Both the position numbers and the translations under genes were made by a program. A model generated the notes under the pieces. That model was given only the letters and a program-made list of their open reading frames with translations. It had not been told where the DNA came from and searched no databases. From Hydractinia symbiolongicarpus (Eukaryota; Cnidaria; Hydrozoa; Anthoathecata; Hydractiniidae): a stretch of 64,000 nucleotides of DNA. Location: assembly GCF_029227915.1 (NCBI RefSeq), contig NC_079884.1, forward strand, positions 23,374,001 through 23,438,000. Direction: 5' to 3'. Shown here in pieces: positions 12,674-24,600 of this stretch; within the stretch, counting starts at the first letter, position 1; each line of letters begins with the position of its first letter.

Positions 12674-15600
12674 CTAAAACACATCTTAACATTTTAGTTC
12701 AGTAGTTATTAATAATCGTAGAAGCATAATTTTACTCACTTCACAGAATAAAATGAAAAAAAAGTTATTCAAATTGGTGATTTATGTCAGGGTTGGGAAA
12801 CTTGTGAAAATAAAAGCATGTGGAATAAAAAATGCCCAAAATGAAAAGGTTTAAAGCTATGCAAAACAGATTCACATTAATTAATTCTGGCTTTCTGTTA
12901 ATAGGAAATCAGCACCACAGCAACTTTAGCGCCACACAAGAACAAACAAGTAAGAAATGAATTTTTGACTACGCCTAAAAATTTCTGCACGAATACTATA
13001 GATTTGCTTAACAACAGAAACCAGAAAATTTACCTGTTTTATATGAATTGTATCTTGAGTTTCATTACACAAAACATAGTGACTAAACAAAGGAACTTCT
13101 GTCTCCTTATTGAACATGTTCAGCCAGGCGTTAGACGTCAACGACAGAGTGTGCACACCTGTTTGTGTTACTACCATATCCATTTCTTCAATATTAACGT
13201 CTAATGTTACAGGACTCTCTTCGTAGTTTCTTAACGGCTACATTGAAGATATATTTATAAGTTACAAATTTAAACAAAAGCAATTAAATGTATCAGAGAA
13301 CGAAGGATAAGGATAGGCTTTCCTTTATGTATTATTTGCTGAACAACAATACCCTGCAAGAGTTGATTTAAAAAAAATGTACACACCCTGTTGATGTTAA
13401 CTGAAAATTCAGCAGGCTTTAACAAATTAATCCAACAATAATTATTGTAATCCATAACATCCGCTTTAATTTTAGATGAAACATCAATAGCTATATTCAT
13501 GTTATTTAGGAAATTCACATCACATTTAACGCTGCTTAACACCAGATTAACGGCTTCAGTCATGTCAGGGAATGCTTGATCTGCCTCGATATAGTATGGT
13601 GAAAGGTTTGAAGGAGATTCTGGAAGGATAATATTAGGTAAGTTTAGATTTGATAAATCCTACCTATTATTAGACAAAACAATGGATCTAAACCACTTTG
13701 TGGTAATTCAAGTGTAATATACACAATATTAGTGAAATCAATTTATTCAACACGCATTAATTAATCTAAATAAATATCAAACACAACATAAAATCTTTTG
13801 TTGTTTTTTTGGAAGCATGGAGTCATAATTAAGACAATAGAGCATATTATGTTATTTAAGTTTATTCAAAATATTTCCAATTACAAAACATCTCATGGCT
13901 TAGTAACTAATTACTTACTGCTCCCGAGAGATTCTACGCTATTACCAATAATAACATTAAATTCTTCAACTGCGCAACACAACTCCAATGATGGAACCAG
14001 GGCAGGAGAATGACAGGAATTTATTTTCATACAAGCTGCTAGTGATGTAGCTGGCACTGGCGAAATGTTGTCCGCAGTTTTCTCCATGTTGTTGGCATCA
14101 TTATGACTATGATACAAAAAGATGAATGCAATCGTTAAGTGTAGGCATGTCCATTGTAGGCCATTACAAGAAAAGAATTTAATTTAAAACTGATAAAAAA
14201 TAAATAGTTCTAGCTTTTACCATTTTACTTCTTCAGGAATAACCACAACAACCCGCCATGTGTGTGACAATACTCCCTTTGATAAATCTTCTGTTATTAG
14301 AACCTGAGCAGACTCATTTTCTGAAAGAAACATCCTTTCACATGGGTTAAAAGCATGACTTATCTCATCCCAGTACTCTAATATACATGGTATCTAAAAA
14401 TGAATACCTGAGTAAATAAATAAAAATATCTAAAAAAATACCAGCAGTATATGTTACTGTGGAAAGTTTATCATTTCTTGAACATGATAGTTTAGTAGGC
14501 GACGTTTCGGGAGATCCTTCTCCCATCATCGGGCAAAGTAAAATGATGTTGCGCATGTATTTATATAATTGCAGAGGATCAAAATTCATAAAAATTAACC
14601 AATCAGAAACGAGCTGATAATTACAGTTAATTACGGTAATCAACATTTTCGGACCTGGATGTAGGCAACTACTTCTTCTGTAGGGCTGGTAACCAAATCT
14701 CAGGAAGTTGATACGAGATGCTGTTTATGTGTTTGTTACGTTCTACACTGTTGATGGTTTCTTTAATCTTCCTGGCCGTTGTTCTGGATTCTCTGTCAAT
14801 GATTTTCTTCTCATCCCAATTAAACTGATGACTTCTGCTCCAGCTGTGGTCCGCAATTTCGTTTTTCTTCACATCTCCGTTTCTCACTGCGGGCATATGT
14901 TCTTGTACTCGTTGCTTAAACTTTCTTTTTGTTTCGCCTATATACACTGCATCACAATCTTTACACGGGATTTCGTAAACAACATTGTTTTGCTCTTCCA
15001 GGTTTATTTTGTCTTTTGGTTTAGACAAAGTGCTTCTTAGGGTGTCTTTAGAGGTAAGAATGCATTTGATCTTGTGTTGCCTTAAAACTCGACGAAGGAT
15101 CTCGCTGGTACCTGGTACGAAGGGTAGGAATGCTGATGCGATAAATTCCTCTGATGTTTCCTTGTTGTCTCCGTTGCATCTTCTCTTCATTTTATTTTCT
15201 ACTTGCGTGATGACTTTATGACTGTATCCATTTGTGATTAATGCATTTCTTACACGTCGAATTTCTATTTTCCTCTCCTGTTTGTCACTGACTACACTGT
15301 TGGCACGATTCAGTAATGAAGATATGACACTTTCTTTGCAAGATTTCTGATGGTTTGATTCGAAGTTAAGGTACTGGTCAGTGTGTGTTGGCTTACGATA
15401 CACTAAAACTGAAATGGAACCATTCTTGCGTTTGACCAAAGTTTCCAGGAAAGCGATACTTCCATCGTGTTCAAGCTCAACAGTGAATTTGATTTGTCGA
15501 TGTAGGCCGTTGATGTGTTCATGGAACTCTTCTAGATGAGATCTTTTGATTATGGCGAATACGTCGTCAACAAATCTTTTCCAAACCTTTGGACGTCTGT

Positions 15601-18600
15601 CTGATGTGACTAATGCTGTTGTCTCGTGTGCTTGCATGTATATTTCTGCGACTACTGATGATGCAGGGCCTCCCATGGCAACTCCGTCTGTTTGAGTGTA
15701 GAAGTTCTTATTAAACAGATACCATGTTTTGGTTAGAACAAGTTCGACCAAACGCAGAAAATCCGGTACTGGAATCTTTGTCTTTTCACCGAATGCAGCA
15801 TCGTTTTCGATAATGTCTTTAATGATGTTTAAGGTGTCTTTTATGGGAACATTTGTGTAGAGTGATGTGACATCAAATGATACCATGCATTCGTCGTCTG
15901 CTATCTTTATTTCTCTGATGTATTCCGAAAATTCTTTTGAGTTTTTGCTGTGGTCACTTGCTGTGAATTTGCTGAGGATGGAAGCAACAAATTTTGATAG
16001 GTTGTATAACGGTGTTCCAGTGCAGGAAACTATTGGTCGAATTGGATTTCCCTGTTTATGAATTTTGGGTAGTCCGTAAAATCGCGGTGGTGGTCCGTCA
16101 CAAGGTTTCAGTCGGTAATACTGCTTATCGTCGATGTATTCTTTTCTCTTCAACTCCATTAAGATGTTCCTCGCTTCTCGTTTGATGACTTCTGTGGGAT
16201 CTTTCTTGAGAAGTTTGTAAGGCCCGTTGTTGATGTGTTCGTTGCACTTGTTGATGTAGTCAAGTGTATTCATGATAACCGTTGTTCTCCCCTTGTCTGC
16301 CGGTAGGATTATGATATCTTTGTCCTTGTGTTCCTTGTGTGTCCTTTGTGTTCAGTGTATATAGGCGAAACAAAAAGAAAGTTTAAGCAACGAGTACAAG
16401 AACATATGCGCGCAGTGAGAAACGGAGATGTGAAGAAAAACGAAATTGCGGACCACAGCTGGAGCAGAAGTCATCAGTTTAATTGGGATGAGAAGAAAAT
16501 CATTGACAGAGAATCCAGAACAACGGCCAGGAAGATTAAAGAAACCATCAACAGTGTAGAACGTAACAAACACATAAACAGCATCTCGTATCAACTTCCT
16601 GAGATTTGGTTACCAACCCTACAGAAGAAGTAGTTACCTACATCCAGGTCCGAAAATGTTGATTACCGTAATTAACTGTAATTATCAGCTCGTTTCTGAT
16701 TGGTTAATTTTTATGAATTTCGATCCTCTGCAATTATATAAATACATGCGCAACATCATTTTACTTTGCCCGATGATGGGAGAAGGATCTCCCGAAACGT
16801 CGCCTACTAAACTATCATGTTCAAGAAATGATAAACTTTCCACAGTAATATGAATACTGAACAGACAAACCGAAATAATATCTTCAATAACAGCAGTATA
16901 TGGTTTACCATTTTACACTCCACTAAGCCCACTCCTTCAACTATAAAGATTTTCCTTTTCCTTCTCCTTTGAATCATTTCTGACAATTCAGCTCATTTCT
17001 GACATAAATAGGGTTTATTTAAACCAAGAAAAATATTACAGAAAGAGCTTCGTAACTACTTCCCCGCTTTCAAATCAAATTGAATTAAGGTTTAACATGT
17101 GGGATATTTATTTGTTAAATTAAATAATGTCAATATGCTTTTGCTTTGTGTTTTTTTAAAAATATTTCTGAATAAAATCTAAAAGTTGTCAATCTACTAA
17201 GTTTTTCCTGTCCTAATAAGCATCCAATCAAAATCATATTAAAAAACAACCCAGGGTTTTAAAGTATTTGTGGTTTCATTATTGTTAGGTATTTAAATAA
17301 TTTAAAGATGGTCTGTCAAAATATTTTCTGCAACCGTGTCTTAACTACAGAGATAGTGATTAAATAAGCTTACAGTTTCAGTGTCTTCTATCCAACTTTC
17401 ACGGGTCGAATTTGAAACACAGAACGGCACAGGAAAAATATGGATGTTCTTGATCATTCTTGGTTCAGGGTACTTCCATGTCATCATAGGTGAGCTGTCG
17501 CTTTCCTTTGTAAACACTATTTGATATTCTTCAGGGAATTTAACACCGCCAAAGGAGGCTAAATAAGTCGTTATAAACAAATTTGAAGTAAATTTAGAAT
17601 TTCATATTATATTGCAATTCATAGATATATTATTAATAACATAGTTAATTAAAACAAAGAAAGAATAATAACAGGAAAAACAACAACATACAATCTTGCA
17701 CAACATAATCAAACTGTCCATTTCTTAAATCATCCTCGCTTGTTATCAATGTACTATCCAAAACAACATGATCAACAACTTTAGGTTCACTTAACAGATC
17801 AGACTTGTCTTCAAGGGTTATAAGATCAGTAATTTCATTCTTTAAAGTTTCCATCACAGCAACAGTATTTTGACATAAATTCAATTTAGTCAACCCACCG
17901 TGATACCATACATAAGTACGTGGATAAAAGCTAAAATAACATCAGTATAAAATCCAATAAGCTTTTTTTGGATTAGTTATGGGCAATGGAACTTATTTTT
18001 GAAATTTCATTTTTGTAAAACAACTTATACAAAAACCCTTTATAAACATAAAATTTGAACATGTTTGTTTGTTAGATTTTGAAAACCTTTTTTACACAGA
18101 TCAGACTTTAGAATTTCATAATTTTCTGAAACCCACATAAATTTTAAACTAAATTGCACCTGTTAACTGTTAAGTTTCCAGCATGTTGACACATTTCACC
18201 AAGGACATTGAGCTCAAAATTAAACGGCAGAACAATATTTGTACGGTTGGTACTTTGGCTACAAAAGATTTGAAATGCCCTGAAGCTTGATTCTACTTTT
18301 ATGCTCTCTAATTGGTTACATCTTTTAGAATATTGGAAACAGGAATTAATCTCTAGTCTTTGATACTGTACATTAGCAAACAGGATCTCATCTCCACAAG
18401 AAGGCGAAGCAGACAAGAAAAACTGTTGCATAGATAACTTTACACTTTGTAATCGAAGCATTTCTTTTTGTTGTCCCTTGAATTCCATTTCGGCTTGATG
18501 TTTTGAATTAGTATCATCTTCATTCCACTCTGGTAAATTTTCTTTTTTGATAGTATTCAGCAAATGTGTTATAAATGATTGAATATTTTTCACTGATTTA

Positions 18601-21600
18601 GCATGCATCTTTACATGTACAGACCTTTCCAAGCCAACGTCAACAAAAAGATTTGAAACATCGTTGAGTGATAAACTTGATCTTAATAAACCTGGAATAA
18701 GTCCTGTTTTCTTGTTGATATTACCTTTGCCACATGTAAGTATGTTTGTGTCAAAATCACTGACCACTGGAACAACATTACCAGAAATACTACAATTACT
18801 TGATGTAGATAGGATGGAGATATCATATATGCTTAGCTGCAAACTGTTTTCTTTGAAAGAGGTTATTGTACATGTAGGTTGCATTAGGTTTACAAGCACA
18901 GCAGGATAGATTGTCGGTTTTAATGTTGCAGAAAATTCTTTATAGTACAGCGTGAGGGATATACTGGACACTGATGCAAACATTTCTACCGCAGGCATTA
19001 CAAACTGAGTAGCAGAGCTTTTCTTTGGAGTTTTACCTACTGCAACACCGCTGTCTTCATTCTCATAGAAAGGATCTGTCACAGAAAAGTCTTGCTGAGA
19101 TGCTTTAAATAACGTACCGACATCAGAAACAAGGGTATTTACATCATGCATGACTTGAAGGGCCAATGCAATCTATAATATGTAATATGGTCACTAACAG
19201 TAAAAATAACAAGAAGAACTAAAATTTTGGCAAAAAAATAATATAAATAAACTCGGATGATCAGGTTGCTGAATATTTAGTTTGTGTATTTTAGTTTTTT
19301 ATTATATTTTCAGATTTTCAAATGGAAGTTACAATGTTTTACTAACTCAGACTTTTCTCTCAAACTATATGTTGAAAAATATTGCAACATACCTGGTTAG
19401 AATTAATACATGATTTCACTTCTCTTGGAGAGTGAAATTCAAAGGCAGCTGCTGTAACAGGGTATGCCTAAAGTAAAATCATTTACAACACCAAAGTAAT
19501 GAAATTCATCGTCTTTAATAGTACCAGAATTTACTAATAAAGACACAGTTGAAATATTTTCTTTAAGTTATTTTTACTGAAAAAGAAAGCAAAAAGATCA
19601 CTTTCAACTTGCTTAACAGATTTTAATGCATCAAAAAGTACCTAAAATGACATTATAATTGTTAAGTAAATTAAAAACTTGTAGAATAAAGCAAAATGAA
19701 CGTACTTGGTTGGAATTCATGATCATAATAGGTGGAGCTAGGGTAGCTTTGAAATCAAAACCAGGAAATATAGGAGAGACTGATTGTTGATTATGCCTGA
19801 AAAAAAGTATTTAATGTAACTATGCTTGTTATATCAAAAAAAAGAAAGAAATACTATATAAAAACTACAAACCAAGATTGAGAATTCCATTCCAATGCAG
19901 GATTTTGAACTTGTTCACGCCTACTAGGTAAACTATTCTCAAGAGACTGCCAATTCGTAGTACAAAGTCCAATGTTGACAATATCTAGTTGGTACTGCAC
20001 ATTCCATAACTTCAACTTCTTCAATGAATCCCGGAAATTGTTTTTTGCAAGCCGATATAAAGATTTGTCTGTAACAGTCTTAGTGATTGGGTTGGTAGGT
20101 GATGGAGTTAGATCAATAGATTGGAAATGACATACAAACACTGACTCTGCTGAATTGTTATCACCTGGCAATATAGCCTTACCATTTTCACCAACAGGTA
20201 TTATCACTCGTACGCGGTCGCAATGAATTGTTATCAATGGTAGAGTAACAACAGTACTTGTTACATCCTTTGCGACTGGTTTGGATGGCAATACTGTCGC
20301 ATTGTCATATTTACTTTCCCTTGTTGATAGCATATCTGTAAATAATCCAACACTGGATAAGATGGGTTTGGAGTCACCAATAACATCAAACGACAACATG
20401 TAAATAATTAATTCGTGTTTTACTATGTAGTCATCATGGACTTGAATAGTAGTACTTGGTAACGATATCGCAGTGTCTTTTTCCGAACTTTTCCTTTGAA
20501 GTTCAGAAACTGTCTGCTCAGGTGATGCAATGCTTTGAGACAATTGATGTGTTCGTTTGTACACCACTGAAAAGAGAGTCTTTGATTCAAGATGAGATGA
20601 TTCATGGAATTTTTCTTTTTGACACAGCAAATAGCCATTGTTGATTGCAATCCAGCCTTTTGGCTCAGTGTCAAACCTATAAGGATACATGTCAATAACA
20701 AAAAGCTATTGTAACAATAAATTGATTAAAGGTGCAGAGATATTGAAAATTTGATATAATATATTATAACATGATTAAAACATAATTAATCATACATGGT
20801 TAGTCATTATGCCACAAACCATGAAGCTTATTACGAAAATTTATACGATTTCATAAAAAAATCAATCAGGAAAAAAGCAAAAATTTAAATTTACTAGTTA
20901 ATTTAACCCATGGAATAATCCACTTATTTTTTTTAAAAGAACTTTGTGATTATTACAAAACGGTTTGTTGTTCATTTCATTATAATAACAATGTTCATTG
21001 TCTGTGACATTAATTATTTATAACAAAGCAATTACAGTCAATATGATTTTAAAACCATTCATGGTAAATTTCCAGCGAATCAAATAGCTTTATTTCATAT
21101 CACATGATTTCTAGCCAATTAAAACCACAAACAAAACATTTTTATAGAGGATGTTTTATAGGCACTTTTTAAAAAAAATGTAAAAAATATAATTTATATA
21201 ATAATACGGTAACTGTGCCTGTTACAGAAAGACAGACACAGTTACACAGTTATTATTATATAAATAGGAGACCCGGCGTGGAAACTGTGTGGCCTGGTGT
21301 TAAATGCCCAGTTGAGCACCTAATAAGAATCGAAAACTGTGCTACAACTTCAGGTGGAGCGCTTTAGTACAGGTTATGCACTATATTTCGTAACCCCACA
21401 TAGCAGTGTTTTGGGTGGTAATAAACTTTTCAAAAAATAACTTTTCCACAACTTTAGCTGAAATAAAAACACAGTTTACAACATGTTGTTACCCTGTCAT
21501 AGTAAAGACAGTTGGCCAATATTTTATGTTGCGAAATAAGTTTCCCTAAAATTTTAATTGTGTCGCTGAGTTGAGCGCTTAGTACAAGTAAACCATGTTG

Positions 21601-24600
21601 CACATCCATAGAGGCATAAAAACTCTTTCCAAAAAAAATTATCAAAGCTTTGATATAGCTATACAGAAGAAAGTGATTAATCATGAAGTGTATTACAGCC
21701 TTAATAATTTACTTTGTTAAGCAATTTTAGAATTGTATAACAATACATTGCCACATGGACTAGTGGTTATGGAATTCGCTTTGTAATCACACGGTCTGTG
21801 GTTTGCCCCACAGTATGGGCATGTTTACCACAACTATCTGTCAACCCATCCCAGTGCATTCCTAATGTATACATTTAGAACACAGGACCCACATTAATAA
21901 CAGTATTTCCAACAGTGAAATGGCTATCCTGTAAAAATATTCAGAATAATAATAATAATAATAATTTTTACAATTTAAATGCAAAGTAGATACTCACCGA
22001 AGTAATGAATAATATACAACACAAGAACCAATCTTATTGGTTAATTCCAGCACATTATCTTGATAATCAAATGCAAACATTATTTCTTCAATTTCTGATA
22101 TCACTTGGTACAAGTAACCACAGCGTTTCTCTTCGCTTATTATCGCACATTTCACTTTCGGCATGGTGCACTGAATCCACAGTGATATGTTAATATGTGG
22201 TCGGGTGGTCTAGGTGAAAGCATATTTTTAAGGCTCCTATATTAAATTTAAATTCAACCAATTTTGTTTTGTTATTTTTTATATGTTGTAAAAATTCCTT
22301 TCCTGCTTAATGAAGTAGTTAAAGATTGTTAATCACTGCTGCACACAATGATAGCTTTGTTTCTAGAACAACAACAGTTTTTATTGGTTTACGTTTTTAT
22401 GGGACTATTTTAATAGTCGCTTCCCAAGCCGTTTTTTGTTAATTGGAAAAGATTTCTGGAGATTTTTTTATGAATTTCCCCAGTTCTTTTTGGCAATTTT
22501 TCATATTGTCATTACTCATAAAATTTTTGAACCGTAGATTTGCAAAAATTAATGCAATTAGAGTCTTCTCTTTTTTTATATTACTTTTAATTTTTTCGTG
22601 TGAAACTGCTTTTAACTTTTTAAATTAACTGACTGAAATAATAAAGTGTATGCAACATAAAATATTTGAAGAATATTCTGGCGTGATGATTCAGATAAAC
22701 AATTCATTAAATTTAACCTGAATTAGTTTGTTGTGGGAATGCACATATTTTACAAATAGGCAGCATTCAAACTCTCTTAAAAATAAACAAAACAGATAAA
22801 TATATTTTTTAAATTCTATTGAAAGCTAATCATACCTTGGGCTTAGGAAACATACTTGTTGAACCAGTCAATGTACTGAATGCATCTACTTGATCAACTG
22901 TTGAGGCTGATGATACAGAATGAGCGTCTATTTGTTTTGAGGCATCTCTAGCTGTATTATTTGATGGTTTAACTGGGAAGGTAGTTGACAGATCAGCTTC
23001 GTTACTTTTAAATGTTAGTGCTTTCGAAAGATTGTACAGTTTGTAGGCAATGGTGGAAAATAATTTAAGCTGAAACAAGATGAAAACAGCATTGCATAGT
23101 CTTAAAAAACTACTTGTTTCAGCCATATTCTTCACATTTAAAATTATTTTATAAGATAAAGTAGTCGATAAGGGCAATGGAAAATTTACTTAGGTCACTT
23201 GAATTGTGACCCGTTGATACACAAACAGATTTCTTTTAGAAATTTGTATAAATGATATACTTTTGACAATTTTTTTAAGAGATATTGGCGTTAACACAGC
23301 ATTAGGAAATTGTTACACACACTGGAGATGGCATCAGTTATTTTCACCTGTTTCCAATTATTTGGCCTCAAACTTAAAAGTGCAATGCAAATGGCTTCAC
23401 TGACTTTAAAAAAAATGTCTAGAAAGTAAACAAATAAGACATACTTTTTTTTGATCACTTTGCCTTTTACAGACACACATACACAATTTTCGTATTATTG
23501 CTTAAGATGCTTAAAAAACATATATTTTGATTTGTTTGCATGGAATGATAGTTTTTCAATCTCTCCAGAAAGTTACCTCCGCCTTTGTTGACAATCAACA
23601 CCGATGTGATTACAGTTATAAAAAGGAAAGAAAATATCCAGCAGTTTGAATGCATATGTTATGCCTAAAAAAAAAGGTTGTCTCAATTTGCCAAAAATTT
23701 AAATAAAAACACATTATTACCTGCTTGTGAGAGAGGGAAAATTCACAAATAGACCAGTCCATGTGCAGTACATAACCAATGTTGATTAATTTATATTCTC
23801 CACCTCTTTGTTTATCTTGAACTAGTGGGATATGTATAACATTCGTTTGCTCACTTTGGTGCTTATTACCATGTTTCTCAGTTATTATACCTAAGTTGGA
23901 CGCGGTTCTTGATAAAAGTCTTGAAGGATTAGCAGATGCAAGGAATACATTCCATGAAACTGGTTTACATAGATAGGTCCATTCAACCTTTTCATCGACA
24001 CTCAGTTGATCCATTTTGGGAAAAAGTGTATACAAGGACAGGTTTTCACTGGTAATTGTCCATGGTAGAGTTTCGATTTTTCTACGTTTTTGGGTAGATA
24101 ATATTGGTATATCTTGTTCCAAAATTCTTTCATTTTGGTTGGAACTCTTCACAGATATCTTCGGTAAGCACAATACTAATGAAGGCGGGAAAATTTCATT
24201 TTGAAATAAATATACTGATCGAAGCATATCAATGTGGTCATCTATGTTATAACCTAAAAGGAATATTATTACTTTTTTCGATAGGCAAACAAAAAAGGGT
24301 AGTATGAAAATCAACATCCCATGTTTGCTAAAAACTGGAACTATAATATATAATATTTAATCTGATTTCTTGCGTTTACCCTTAGGCCATTGCTTTTCAG
24401 GAAATATCAAAACGAAAGGTTCCACATTTACCTAAAACAAACAGGGACACTCAGTCCAACAATGTTTTAATAGACACAAAATACAAATAAAATAAAAATG
24501 AAGAAAATTATTTTTTACTTGTAAATTAAACGATTTAAAGAAGCTTATTTTTCGTGCCAACCATTCCCCGAATCGTTCTTGCTTTTCACCTTCTTTTTCA

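Larger units (their letters stand above)
14454..16890 (-). mobile_element. Penelope-like retroelement inserted in VPS13B intron 23
   Basis: The element codes on the minus strand (the VPS13B sense strand) for reverse transcriptase fused to a GIY-YIG endonuclease, which is diagnostic of Penelope-like elements. It is flanked by 12-bp direct repeats CAGCAGTATATG (14,442-14,453 and 16,891-16,902), a plausible target duplication. An inverted copy of its own 3' end (16,353-16,848) sits at the 5' side, as in the inverted pseudo-LTR structure known for Penelope. It is 5'-truncated inside the RT domain, so it is not autonomous. The near-identical arms and intact frame suggest recent arrival. Confidence 0.9.
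13034..23069 (-). other. VPS13B: VPS13B exons 15-27: middle third
   Basis: Exons: 15 22836-23069; 16 21998-22170; 17 19873-20676; 18 19706-19796; 19 19609-19641 (tentative 33-nt micro-exon); 20 19393-19467; 21 18160-19172; 22 17692-17930; 23 17374-17558; 24 14221-14393; 25 13919-14106; 26 13387-13619; 27 13034-13237. They encode about residues 1,248-2,462, the repeating beta-rich body of the rod. Recognisable family-like stretches are SFGGVKFPEEYQIVFTK in exon 23 and IPCILEYWDEISHAF in exon 24. Intron 23 (14,394-17,373) is enlarged by a Penelope-like insertion; without it the intron would be about 0.5 kb. Codon phase is preserved across the insertion. Confidence 0.85.
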
